From: Limnovirga sp038203525
GTDB lineage: Bacteria > Bacteroidota > Bacteroidia > Chitinophagales > Chitinophagaceae
Assembly (NCBI GenBank): GCA_038203525.1
Contig: JBBRDW010000002.1
Coordinates: 1 to 64,000 of the forward strand
Reading direction: 5' to 3'
DNA length: 64,000 nt
Made by a program: the position numbers and the translations under genes. The notes below the pieces were generated by a model. The model did no database searches, was not told the origin of the DNA, and worked only from the letters and a program-made list of their open reading frames with translations. Below are positions 34,776 to 43,649 of the stretch, one piece after another. Positions within the stretch are counted from its first letter, which is position 1, and each line of letters starts with the position of its first letter.

Positions 34776-35675
34776 TTATTTAGCCTGCAGCGTAATACCA
34801 TTGCTGGTAAAGTCTTTTATATTGAATTTGGTACCTGCTTTACTGTCAATCAAATCAACTACCTGATCAACTGTAGAGCCTGTATGATCATATTTTATAT
34901 AACCGTTTCCGTTTGAAATAGATTTCTCAATAACCTTCCCTTTCGCGGAAAGAACATCTAACAGAAACTTAAATTTTGCATAGTCAGTGTTAATAATATT
35001 TATTTCCGTAACACTACCAGCGGCAGCAGTTGTGCCACTTTCGGGCATCGGCATTTTGTCTTTGCTTGCAGCAATAAATTGCACTGCTTCGAAAATACCC
35101 TTCTCCATCGCATCGGCTAATGATTTATTGGATGTACCACCAATACCAATAATTGTTTTACCCTGGACATTGATGGGTTTTGAATCGATAATCTCCCTTG
35201 TTTGTGGGTTAACCAACTGAATGGTAAAACCAATCTTGGCCTTACCTGCACCTAATGATCCGTTGTTTGAAGTGCCGGGAAAATAATCGGTGACCTTGCC
35301 CATAACAATTACCTGTGCACCTTTCATTTTGCCGCCCTGTATGCTGGAGTTTTGATCGGTGGATCCGGTCTTGTTGAAATTAATCTCGTCTGTTGCATTA
35401 CCAATATCATTGAGGCTAAGCAACACATTAAAACAATCTACTCCCTGTAGTGCCGTGGTTAACATCTGCGAGAGTTCAGTGCCAAACTTACCTTGCGCTG
35501 TGGGTGTAGCCACGGTAAAACTGGAGACAGAAACACGCACTCTTTTTTCCAGCGCAAGGCCGGTGCATTCTTTTTTTATCTCGTCGTAACTTATTTTTTG
35601 CGCTATACTCCTATTTACTGCAAACAATACGCAGAGCAGTATACACGAAAGTTTAAAATAATTTTTCATAACCAT
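34776..35675 (-). CDS. Exported CsgG-like protein
   Basis: 299 residues, signal peptide ending near RSIAQ (about residue 26). The middle part follows the CsgG pattern: VRVSVSSFTVATPTAQGKFGTELSQMLTTALQ, then GAQVIVMGKVTDYFPG and IGFTIQLVNPQTREIIDSKPINVQGKT, and ADAMEKGIFEAVQFI. CsgG forms the outer-membrane curli secretion pore. Here the other curli genes are absent, there is no obvious lipobox, and the C-terminal 80 residues form an extra domain. A role in assembling a surface fibre is possible but not shown. The stop codon overlaps the edge of a DIR. Confidence 0.72.
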   Translation of the reverse strand: MVMKNYFKLSCILLCVLFAVNRSIAQKISYDEIKKECTGLALEKRVRVSVSSFTVATPTAQGKFGTELSQMLTTALQGVDCFNVLLSLNDIGNATDEINFNKTGSTDQNSSIQGGKMKGAQVIVMGKVTDYFPGTSNNGSLGAGKAKIGFTIQLVNPQTREIIDSKPINVQGKTIIGIGGTSNKSLADAMEKGIFEAVQFIAASKDKMPMPESGTTAAAGSVTEINIINTDYAKFKFLLDVLSAKGKVIEKSISNGNGYIKYDHTGSTVDQVVDLIDSKAGTKFNIKDFTSNGITLQAK

Positions 35676-35696
35676 TTTTTTTATTTGAAAATTTAT

Positions 35697-35900
35697 TTAT
35701 AGATTTTTTCTAAAAGGAACTTTGATCGAATTAATACTGCTGGCACCCATTAGGGGCGTTTTACAGTTAGCTCGACTCTTTTGTTTGACCAGGATCTGGC
35801 TAATGGCTCCTGACAACTTTCTCTTTAAATAGTTAAAAAAAGAACGTTTTTGCAGGCGGTCATGCTGCACTTTAATAGCCCTGATTTTATAAGTATACAT
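35697..35900 (-). CDS. Possible small basic protein, unrecognised
   Basis: 67 codons, rich in Lys and Arg (MYTYKIRAIKVQHDRLQKRS), no signal peptide or membrane segment, 21 bp upstream of the CsgG-like gene on the same strand. I recognise no family. It could be a real leader gene of that unit or a chance open frame. Confidence 0.3.
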   Translation of the reverse strand: MYTYKIRAIKVQHDRLQKRSFFNYLKRKLSGAISQILVKQKSRANCKTPLMGASSINSIKVPFRKNL

Positions 35901-36094
35901 TTTTAAATGTTTTAAAAATGAATTGATAATTACACTACGAACTTACATTGCCGGCAAAGGCAGGCAAACCGATATTTATTATTTGCAGCGTTCCATTTAT
36001 TATTTGCAGTAAAAACACCTGTAAGTGCCGAATAATTTTTATCTTTTGATTGATTTAAAAAAAACAAAATGAAATATTGTACCAGGCAGAAGAA

Positions 36095-36135
36095 TATGAA
36101 TAAGGCATCGGTTGCGTCGCACACTTGTACGCCAG
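36095..36135 (-). repeat. DIR copy 20
   Basis: Reverse copy, core TTGCGTCGCACACTTGTAC at 36112-36130 (one difference). The arms are poorly preserved. It lies about 110 bp upstream of the TPR kinase gene. Confidence 0.8.
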
Positions 36136-36240
36136 TAATTCTACTTAGCTTTCAGCAGCCATTAACCAGCATCGCCAACAGTATATTCATTTTAAGAAAA
36201 TAATTTTAAAGTACTGCTTTTAGCACAAACAAAATCCTGC

Positions 36241-38346
36241 ATGAAAAAAGATATATTGCTTACATTTTTTTGCGTAATCAGCATGGCACCATTTGCACAG
36301 CAAAAAAAAATAGATTCACTTATTGGCGAACTAAATAAGCACACACAGCAGGATACAACCCGTTTTTTTCTCTTGAAGAATATTGCCCGTGCCTACAACA
36401 ACACAAACCCGCAAAAAGCCCTTGAAATGGCAGATGAAGCAATTGCTGTTGCAAAGAAAATAAATGATAATATCAAAATGGCGTCGGCACTTACCACCAA
36501 AGGCATCAGTTACCATAAACTGGGTAAAGACAGCCTGGCTTTTGCCGTCTCTAACCAGGCACTGGATATCTATACAAAAGCTGGAGAAAAAAAGCGTGCC
36601 GCTGATCTTCTGTTTAATATGGGTTACATTTATTTTGATATTGCCAACTATTTCGAAGCGCTTAAAAGCCATGAGGCAGCATTAAAACTTTATGAACAAC
36701 TGAACAGCCTGCAGGAGCAGGCTGATGCACTAAACAGTATCGGCAACAGTTATATGCGGCTTGCTGCTTACCCCGCATCGCTTGAAAATTATTTCAGGGC
36801 CTTAAAGATATATAACCAGGTAAACCCTGAAGAACCAAACTCAATGGTGCTTACCAATATTGGCAATGTATATTATCATTTATCTGATTACCCTCAGTCG
36901 CTTAAATATCACATGCAGGCAATTAACACAGATGAGCTTAGTGGTAACCAGGAAAATCTTGCACATGACTATGATAACCTTGGCAATATTTATGATGAGA
37001 TGAAGAGCACTGATAAAGCATTGGAATATTATCTTAAAGCATTATCTATTTACAGAGTGTTGGATGACCGGCGCAGTATAGCTTCCACCCTTATGAACTG
37101 TGCCGTTATTTTCCAAAAGGTAAAACAATATGACACTGCTTTAAATTACCTGCAGCAGGCATTTCAAATTTATGAGTCATATACCGATGAATATAAAATG
37201 TCGGGTGTATTGGACGGGATAGCAAGTCTCTATATGCAGGCTTCTAACACATTTTTAAGCAGGCAGCACATGTCAGTAGCAGAACGTAATGCAGCCGTAA
37301 ATAAATATCTGGAGCAAAGTCATCGGCTCGCCTTAAAAACCGGCTCACTTTCAAAACAATCAGCAACACTGGAACTAATGAGTAGTGCTTACGAACAACA
37401 GGAAAATTTTCCACAAGCATTAAATACCTACAAAGAGTCTGTTGCCCTGAAAGACAGGGTTCTAAATGATGAAACAAAACAAACAGCTACGCGGCAAGGC
37501 ATGCAATATGAGTTTGATAAAAAAGAAGCACTCACTAAGGCTGAAAACGATGTGAAAAAAATCCTTGCTGCAGCAGAAATAAATCAGCAGCAAACAGAAA
37601 AGAATGCCGCTATTTGGGGTGCTGTGATATTAGCAACTGCATCAGTATTCATCTTCATGTTTTATAAAAGAAAACGGGATGCAGAGCAGCAGCAGATAGA
37701 TGCGGAATTTAAAACAGAAGTTGCCGATACGGAAATGAAGGCGCTTCGCAGCCAGATGAACCCTCATTTTATTTTCAATTCCCTTAACTCTATAAGCGAC
37801 TATATTTTAAAAAATGACATTAAGTCCGCCGACTATTATCTAACCCGGTTTGCCAAAGTCATGCGCATGATTCTGGAGAATTCTGACCAAAAAGAAGTGA
37901 CACTTACAGATGATCTAAAAGCCCTTGAATTATATATCCAGCTTGAATCTATGCGCATGAAAAACAAATTCAGCTACGAAATAATTGTGGACGATGACAT
38001 TAACCCAGATAATACTATGATACCGCCACTCATTCTACAGCCCTTTGTTGAAAACAGTATTTGGCATGGCATCGCAAATAAAGACGGAACTGGAAAAATA
38101 TTAATCCATATAAAAAAGGAAGGTAACTTACTCAACTGCGTTGTAGAAGACAACGGCATTGGGCGGCAACATCAGGCCACCGAAGAACAATTAAACCCAG
38201 AGAAGAAATCGCTTGGAATGAAAATCACAAAAGCACGTATCGATATTATCAATAAAGTTAAAAAATCAAAAGCGGCGATAGAATTATCCGATCTTGCAGA
38301 AGGGCTGCGTGTTGAAGTAAGGCTACCTTTGGAATTAAGTTTTTAA
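36241..38346 (+). CDS. TPR-containing LytS-type sensor histidine kinase
   Basis: 701 residues. A short signal-like N-terminus (MKKDILLTFFCVISMAPFAQ) is followed by about nine tetratricopeptide repeats (about 45-420; ADALNSIGNSYMRLAAYPASLENY, YDNLGNIYDEMKSTDKALEYY). Then come one transmembrane helix at about 459-475 (WGAVILATASVFIFMFY), a coiled segment, and the His_kinase domain QMNPHFIFNSLNSI with His near 509. An HATPase with QPFVENSIWHGI and EDNGIG closes the protein. TPRs would lie in the periplasm. The LytTR regulator gene starts 9 bp downstream, so the two form a two-component pair. Confidence 0.93.
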   Translation: MKKDILLTFFCVISMAPFAQQKKIDSLIGELNKHTQQDTTRFFLLKNIARAYNNTNPQKALEMADEAIAVAKKINDNIKMASALTTKGISYHKLGKDSLAFAVSNQALDIYTKAGEKKRAADLLFNMGYIYFDIANYFEALKSHEAALKLYEQLNSLQEQADALNSIGNSYMRLAAYPASLENYFRALKIYNQVNPEEPNSMVLTNIGNVYYHLSDYPQSLKYHMQAINTDELSGNQENLAHDYDNLGNIYDEMKSTDKALEYYLKALSIYRVLDDRRSIASTLMNCAVIFQKVKQYDTALNYLQQAFQIYESYTDEYKMSGVLDGIASLYMQASNTFLSRQHMSVAERNAAVNKYLEQSHRLALKTGSLSKQSATLELMSSAYEQQENFPQALNTYKESVALKDRVLNDETKQTATRQGMQYEFDKKEALTKAENDVKKILAAAEINQQQTEKNAAIWGAVILATASVFIFMFYKRKRDAEQQQIDAEFKTEVADTEMKALRSQMNPHFIFNSLNSISDYILKNDIKSADYYLTRFAKVMRMILENSDQKEVTLTDDLKALELYIQLESMRMKNKFSYEIIVDDDINPDNTMIPPLILQPFVENSIWHGIANKDGTGKILIHIKKEGNLLNCVVEDNGIGRQHQATEEQLNPEKKSLGMKITKARIDIINKVKKSKAAIELSDLAEGLRVEVRLPLELSF

Positions 38347-38355
38347 AACAGTGAT

Positions 38356-39108
38356 ATGATCCGTACAATTATAGTTGATGATGAAGAGCACTGCATTGAC
38401 AGACTAAGTTGTATGGTGGCAGAGGATTACAGTGATTCCATCCTCCTTATGGATACTGCTAAAACAGTGGAAGAAGGTTTAACAGCGATTAAAAAATTAC
38501 AGCCAGATCTTGTTTTTCTCGATGTACACATTCAGGATAAAACCGGGTTCGATCTGTTAAATCAATTAAATCAAATCAACTTTTCCGTAATCTTCACAAC
38601 TGCATACGATAAATATGCAGTGCAGGCTTTCAAATTTAGTGCTATCGATTATCTATTAAAACCTGTAGATCCAGACGACCTTAAACAGGCTGTATATAAA
38701 CTGCAAGAAAAAATTGACAAAGATGAAATTGCCCGTAAAATGGAAGTACTTTTTTACAACCTGAAACACACGCAGAACGTAGCAAAACGGATAAGTATTC
38801 CAACAGTGAATGGTTTTGTTTTTGTTCAGGTAAATGATATCATTCGCTGCCAGAGCGAAATTAATTACACAACAATTTTTTTAACCGATAAACAGAAACT
38901 TACTGTAGCTAAAACATTAAAGGAATTCGAAGAGTTACTTGGAGACTATAATTTTTTTCGGGTGCATAATTCGCATCTTATCAACCTGGTATTTATTAAG
39001 AGTTACAACAAGGGCAAAGGAGGTTCGGTTACTATGACAGACCATTCAGAAGTAGAAGTCTCTACCCGCAGAAAAGATGAGTTTTTAAAAAAGCTCGCCA
39101 GCTTTTAG
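38356..39108 (+). CDS. LytTR family response regulator
   Basis: 250 residues. The receiver has VDDEE (7-11), phosphoacceptor Asp56 in LVFLDVHI, TTAYDKYAVQAF and Lys in LLKPVDPDDL. The C-terminal LytTR DNA-binding domain (about 145-250) has IPTVNGFVFVQVNDIIRCQSE, FFRVHNSHLINLVFI and a GGSVTMTDHSEVEVSTRRKDEFL end. It is the cognate regulator of the kinase encoded 9 bp upstream. Its targets are not visible here. Confidence 0.94.
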   Translation: MIRTIIVDDEEHCIDRLSCMVAEDYSDSILLMDTAKTVEEGLTAIKKLQPDLVFLDVHIQDKTGFDLLNQLNQINFSVIFTTAYDKYAVQAFKFSAIDYLLKPVDPDDLKQAVYKLQEKIDKDEIARKMEVLFYNLKHTQNVAKRISIPTVNGFVFVQVNDIIRCQSEINYTTIFLTDKQKLTVAKTLKEFEELLGDYNFFRVHNSHLINLVFIKSYNKGKGGSVTMTDHSEVEVSTRRKDEFLKKLASF

Positions 39109-39159
39109 TTACAAATATTTTATTGCTTTATTCGAATATGCTGGCTGCCACGCATTTAA

Positions 39160-39246
39160 TGACGCTTATCATTCCAACCGCACAAGAGTGCGAGGCAACC
39201 CAAGCCCAATAGGATTACTATAAGTCAGGCTCATAAAATTCCTCAG
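39160..39246 (+). repeat. DIR copy 21
   Basis: Forward copy, core GCACAAGAGTGCGAGGCAA at 39180-39198, then AAGCCCAATAGGATTAC and TCAGGCTCATAAAATTCC. Confidence 0.83.
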
Positions 39247-39298
39247 AAAAAGCCGGTACCTGCATCTTCACCCATAGGATTATGGCACAGGTTGTGGG

Positions 39299-39751
39299 TC
39301 AATATAATTCTTCAATCAAATATTGCATTTCATTAAATTTAAAGGTATCGCCTTTTGACAGCCCCTGCATCGCTTTATAGATGGGCGCCCTGGCAGAGAT
39401 GCCTATAACCGTCGCCCCATCTATTACAAATTTTTCGGTAGCAATGGCTATATAAAACAGGAACTCATTTGTTATCACAAGGGCACCCGGCTGTACTGTT
39501 GAATATTCGGCGGAGGGGTCTAAAGATTTCAAATAATTAAGGTCAGTTGCGGAAAAGGCCAGTTCATTTTCATAGATGATCAGCAATTCTGTTTTACCCG
39601 TATTGCGATCTTCACTCTGACTGGCAGAAAAGGATTTATTATTGATATCCAATTTCATCGACGTTACCCGGCTATCAAAATTTTCAACCTGTTCTTCCTG
39701 TTTTTGTATGCATATATTTAATATGTCCTGTTTGCTAATTTTCTGTTTCAT
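39299..39751 (-). CDS. GreA/GreB C-terminal-like protein
   Basis: 150 residues, cytoplasmic. A short charged helical N-terminus (ISKQDILNICIQKQEEQVENF) leads to a region resembling the FKBP-like C-terminal domain of Gre factors: VQPGALVITNEFLFYIAIATEKFVIDG, GISARAPIYKAMQGLSKGDTFKF and a final ILE-like hydrophobic strand (YLIEEL). The N-terminal coiled-coil finger of GreA is too short to be functional in the usual way. Such proteins may bind RNA polymerase without cleavage activity. The assignment is by pattern only. Confidence 0.6.
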   Translation of the reverse strand: MKQKISKQDILNICIQKQEEQVENFDSRVTSMKLDINNKSFSASQSEDRNTGKTELLIIYENELAFSATDLNYLKSLDPSAEYSTVQPGALVITNEFLFYIAIATEKFVIDGATVIGISARAPIYKAMQGLSKGDTFKFNEMQYLIEELY

Positions 39752-40050
39752 AATTTCTATAAATAATTTTTATTCAAAATGATATCGTTTGTCGCTGGTA
39801 CCTGAACCTTCAGCCAATAAAACGCCAACGGAATGAAGATAGTCTTTTTAAGGCCAAGTAAGCTGCCTTTATTTGCTCCATGGCCTTAGCTATTTGGGTC
39901 AGGTTTTGTGTGTTGGCGTACAAATGCTTTCTTGTTTTCAATTACTGCCACACAAGATTTGAAAATTTACAGGCTTTTGCATTGCGCTAAAATAATGTAG
40001 AGGTTTGTTGCTGCCCTCATTCGTGTTCCCAAGACTGAGGCCAAAGTTCA
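39752..40050. other. Intergenic spacer
   Basis: About 300 bp with no gene and no clear motif before the DIR at 40050. Confidence 0.4.
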
Positions 40051-40130
40051 GTATGATTACCAAGAGCACAAGAGTGCGACGCAACAAAAGTTAAATAGAA
40101 TTACCAATTGCCCGGCACATAATATTACAA
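40050..40130 (+). repeat. DIR copy 22
   Basis: Forward copy, core GCACAAGAGTGCGACGCAA at 40066-40084, followed by AAAAGTTAAATAGAATTACC and TTGCCCGGCACATAATATT. Confidence 0.85.
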
Positions 40131-40201
40131 AAACCCATTAATTTCGTTGCTCTTAATTTTATTGCTAACAAATATATTCTTGTCATCAAAATTTACAGAT
40201 T

Positions 40202-41578
40202 ATGCAGGCTTGGAAAGATTATCAGCAGCAGCACAAAGACCGCTTTTTAAATGAACTGCTCGAACTGTTGCGTATACCCAGCGTAAGTGCACGCAGCGAA
40301 CATAAAGAAGATATGCAGCATTGCGCCGAAATGGTAAAAAAACGCCTGCTTGAAGCAGGTGCAGATACCGTTGAAATTTATGCCACACCAGGCCACCCGG
40401 TGGTGTATGGCGAAAAAATGATCGATGCTGCCAAACCCACCGTTTTGGTATATGGCCACTACGATGTGCAGCCCGCCGATCCGCTGGAACTGTGGCACAG
40501 TGCGCCTTTTGAGCCGACAATAAAAGATGGAAAAATTTTTGCCCGTGGTGCCTGCGATGATAAAGGTCAGTTTTATATGCACGTAAAAGCTTTGGAAACA
40601 CTGGTGCAAACCAACTCTCTTCCGGTAAATATCAAGTTCATTATTGAAGGCGAAGAAGAAATTGGTTCTGCAAATCTTGGCGATTTTGTTAAAGCGAATA
40701 AGCAGCTTTTAAAAGCAGATGTAATATTGATAAGCGATACCGCCATGCTAAGTATGGATACACCAAGTATAGACGTAGGCGTTCGCGGCTTAAGCTATAT
40801 TGAAGTGGAAGTTACCGGCCCCAACCGCGACCTGCACAGCGGGGTGTATGGTGGCGCAGTAGCCAACCCAATAACCATTCTTGCGCACATGATCACCAGT
40901 TTGCACGACGAAAATAACCATATCACCATACCCAATTTTTACAACGATGTAGTTGAGGCAACCCCTGCAGAAAGAGCGGAACTGGCAAAAGCTCCTTATA
41001 ACGAGGCGGAATACAAAGAAGAGTTAGGCGTTACCCAACTCTGGGGCGAAAAGGGTTACAGCACAAGCGAACGCACCGGCATTCGTCCTACACTCGAAGT
41101 GAACGGCATTTGGGGCGGCTATACCGGCGAAGGTTCTAAAACCGTGCTTCCATCAAAAGCACATGCGAAAATTAGTTGCCGGTTGGTACCCAATCAAAAA
41201 CACGAAAAAATGACAGAGCTTATCATCAGTCATCTTAAGAAAATAGCGCCGTCTTATGTTACCGTAAAGGCAGAACCGCATCATGGCGGCGATCCCTATA
41301 TGACGCCGGTTGACAGCATCGAATACCGCGCCGCAGCCAAAGCAATTGAAACCTCTTTTGGCAAATCGCCCATTCCAGTTCGCGGTGGAGGAAGCATCCC
41401 GATTACCGCTTTATTCGAAGCAGAACTGGGCTGCAAAGTGGTATTTCTCGGCTTTGGTTTAGACAGCGATAACCTGCACAGCCCCAACGAGAAATACGAC
41501 CTTGTTAATTTCTATAAAGGCATAGAAACAATCCCCTATTTTCATGAGTATTATGCAGAGATGAAAAGTGGTTTGTAG
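40202..41578 (+). CDS. M20 family dipeptidase (CNDP-like)
   Basis: 458 residues, no signal peptide. The metal site shows YGHYDVQPADPLELW (about 81-95), GACDDKGQF, the EGEEEIGS catalytic and metal-bridging Glu pair (about 150-157), and a dimerisation-domain DLHSGVYGG motif. The closing RGGGSIPITALFE and a late His in SDNLHSPNEKYDL are also present. This pattern fits M20 dipeptidases of the carnosinase/CNDP2 group, which hydrolyse a range of dipeptides in the cytoplasm using two zinc or manganese ions. It is preceded by a DIR about 70 bp away. Confidence 0.9.
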   Translation: MQAWKDYQQQHKDRFLNELLELLRIPSVSARSEHKEDMQHCAEMVKKRLLEAGADTVEIYATPGHPVVYGEKMIDAAKPTVLVYGHYDVQPADPLELWHSAPFEPTIKDGKIFARGACDDKGQFYMHVKALETLVQTNSLPVNIKFIIEGEEEIGSANLGDFVKANKQLLKADVILISDTAMLSMDTPSIDVGVRGLSYIEVEVTGPNRDLHSGVYGGAVANPITILAHMITSLHDENNHITIPNFYNDVVEATPAERAELAKAPYNEAEYKEELGVTQLWGEKGYSTSERTGIRPTLEVNGIWGGYTGEGSKTVLPSKAHAKISCRLVPNQKHEKMTELIISHLKKIAPSYVTVKAEPHHGGDPYMTPVDSIEYRAAAKAIETSFGKSPIPVRGGGSIPITALFEAELGCKVVFLGFGLDSDNLHSPNEKYDLVNFYKGIETIPYFHEYYAEMKSGL

Positions 41579-41649
41579 TAAAAGATTACCATTAGGTAGA
41601 GTTTCTAAATTATGTTTATGCAGATCAATAAAACGATCTGCATATTTTT

Positions 41650-41715
41650 TTGGGCCAGGCTGTAGTAATTCTTTTAATCGTTCCTTGCGTCGCACACTTA
41701 TACTTCAAGAACCTA
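41650..41715 (-). repeat. DIR copy 23
   Basis: Reverse copy, core TTGCGTCGCACACTTATAC at 41685-41703. The TTTTTTTGGGCCAGGCTGTA end starts about 70 bp after the preceding stop codon. Confidence 0.83.
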
Positions 41716-41819
41716 TAATGAGCAGTCAACAGCCGCCAGCTCGTTTAAATAAATATTCCTCGTCAATTTTAAGAGCATAGTTATTATTTTTGATTGCCGC
41801 ATCTAATACAGGCAAACCC

Positions 41820-42317
41820 ATGGATAAAAAAAGATACGTACTAAGCAGCGAAGTGGCAGAACAGAAAATACACCGCCTTGCCCTGGAAGTAGCAGAGCAC
41901 CTGAGCGGCGATCAAGCACCGCTTATCCTGATAGGTATAAGAAACAGCGGTACAGTAGTTGCCGACAAAGTGGGCGCATACCTGCGGCCATACATCAGCG
42001 CACCAATGGAAATTATTTCCGTATCGTTTGATAAACAGATGCCCAAAGAAATTACCCTAAGCCGGGAAATTGATTTTACCGATAAAAATGTACTGGTCAT
42101 TGATGATGTATGCAATAGTGGTAAAACGCTTTTATACGCATTGAAACCACTGCTCAATTTTTATCCGCACCGCATACAAACACTGGTGCTTATTGAAAGA
42201 ATGCACAAGTTGTTTCCCATAAAGCCTGACTATGTTGGTTTATCTCTGGCAACTACCATGGACGATCATATTCAGGTAGAGGTAACCGATAATGAAATTA
42301 CAGGAGCTTTTGTCTAA
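41820..42317 (+). CDS. Phosphoribosyltransferase, PyrR-like
   Basis: The frame can be read from a TTG at 41790, but ATG 41820 (MDKKRYVLSSEVAEQKIHRLA) is the natural start, giving 165 residues. The PRPP-binding loop is VLVIDDVCNSGKTLLYAL (about 90-107), and a hood region with ILIGIRNSGTVVADKV precedes it. Size and motif resemble PyrR, the bifunctional uracil phosphoribosyltransferase and pyrimidine regulator. In Bacteroidota many such proteins are uncharacterised type I phosphoribosyltransferases. No pyr operon is adjacent. Confidence 0.82.
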   Translation: MDKKRYVLSSEVAEQKIHRLALEVAEHLSGDQAPLILIGIRNSGTVVADKVGAYLRPYISAPMEIISVSFDKQMPKEITLSREIDFTDKNVLVIDDVCNSGKTLLYALKPLLNFYPHRIQTLVLIERMHKLFPIKPDYVGLSLATTMDDHIQVEVTDNEITGAFV

Positions 42318-42525
42318 TAACCGCTGTTGATATCGCCTGTTCAAAACTATCCCCAAACATCGAAGTATTCGGCCAAAGCATGGGCAGCGCAAGGTGCAAA
42401 TGGTAACAGGCAAAATGAATAAAGCGGGGTCAATAATTTTTTGGGATACCTCTGAAAAAAAATTACCGGCCAGCTGTAAAAAATAAATACTTTGATTCTT
42501 CTTGATTGCTAAACATAATTTATCC
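42318..42525. other. Spacer with a faint DIR remnant
   Basis: About 208 bp. The stretch GCGGGGTCAATAATTTTTTG at about 42424 resembles the right end of a DIR, but no core is recognisable. Confidence 0.35.
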
Positions 42526-43314
42526 ATGCCAAAACATTTTTTTTATCTTCTTTTATTAATCCTTTATAGTTGCAGCAACGGAGGCTTAATAGAAACCGGA
42601 CGCATGCAGGGCGCATACAATATGCTGTCACAATCTTTTAACAGTATTTCACTCGATACAACTTATACCAACCGTACCCAGCTTAAAATTTATGCAGATG
42701 ATTATATGATGTACCTGCGCATTAATTTGGCAAACAGTGTTTCTGCTTTTGGCATTGGCACTTATAAATTTGATTCGGGCAAGCTCAAAGAAAATATTAT
42801 TTACAGCACTGCCGGTGAAATGGAAATCCCTGGTTCTACTTTGGATAGCTTTAATATAACGGGGAACAATAAGGGATACGAGCAGGTAATAGCACAAATA
42901 ATGTCAGATAAAGGATTATTGCGTGTTACCGAAGTGTATGAATCTCTTGGTAAACCAGCGGCCTCGCCTTTAGATGGCGCCTGGAAGAACACCGCGAACT
43001 ATACCATTAATGGAAACGATACCACAAAGCTGAACGATAGACTTTACAAAATATTTTACGCCGGCCATTGGGGCACAGGGCTTTTCGGTATTGACTCTCT
43101 TCAAAGAGGCAATACAAACATCGCGTATGGAACCTTCGAAATGGACGGCAATAATAAAATAAAAGAAACAGTTATAACCGCCACCAGCGCAGCTTTACGC
43201 GGACAGGCATTTGAAGGTGATATTGAAATAAAAGGCACCAACGAATTCAAACAAACTATTACAATGCCAACAGGAGTTAAATATGTTGAGGTGTACCAGC
43301 GGCTAAAGAAATAA
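42526..43314 (+). CDS. Lipoprotein of unknown function
   Basis: 262 residues from ATG 42526; the frame can be read from 42502 but that adds eight unlikely residues. The N-terminus MPKHFFYLLLLILYSCSNGG is a signal peptide with lipobox LYSC, so the mature protein should start at Cys16. The rest is beta-rich with two related halves (YMMYLRINLANSVSAFGIGTYKFDSGKLKE; YEVYESLGKPAASPLDGAWKN), reminiscent of small lipocalin-like folds. Family not recognised. It lies about 200 bp after the phosphoribosyltransferase gene, possibly its own unit. Confidence 0.68.
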   Translation: MPKHFFYLLLLILYSCSNGGLIETGRMQGAYNMLSQSFNSISLDTTYTNRTQLKIYADDYMMYLRINLANSVSAFGIGTYKFDSGKLKENIIYSTAGEMEIPGSTLDSFNITGNNKGYEQVIAQIMSDKGLLRVTEVYESLGKPAASPLDGAWKNTANYTINGNDTTKLNDRLYKIFYAGHWGTGLFGIDSLQRGNTNIAYGTFEMDGNNKIKETVITATSAALRGQAFEGDIEIKGTNEFKQTITMPTGVKYVEVYQRLKK

Positions 43315-43494
43315 TTATTGAACCAGATTCTTCTTTTGCGATAGGTACAGTTATTCATGAACAGTATTAAGCCCAGTAAACCGAAGGTGTTGAAGCACAG
43401 CTTTACACTGAGTTTTTTCACAGATTATACAGAGAAACTCCTTGAAAGCCTGTGCCTAACTCTATGCCCCTTTGGTTGTGTATTTTAGTCAATA

Positions 43495-43597
43495 TATTTT
43501 CCGAAAGCATAAGAGTGCGACCGCCGTCTTGGGCGGGGCAAGCTGCAAGATACGATGCCATGAAAACCAGTGGCTGGGTCCATAATAATTTCCAATG
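43495..43597 (+). repeat. DIR copy 24 (palindrome subtype, uninterrupted)
   Basis: Forward copy: core start GCATAAGAGTGCGAC at 43507-43521, then CGCCGTCTTGGGCGGGGC and AAGCTGCAAG, ending GGCTGGGTCCATAATAATT. It is almost the sequence obtained by deleting the MITE-like element and one direct repeat from copy 4. Confidence 0.85.
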
Positions 43598-43649
43598 TTT
43601 AAATCATGAATATTGCTTAAACTTGCCATCCAATTAAAATGCTTACAAT

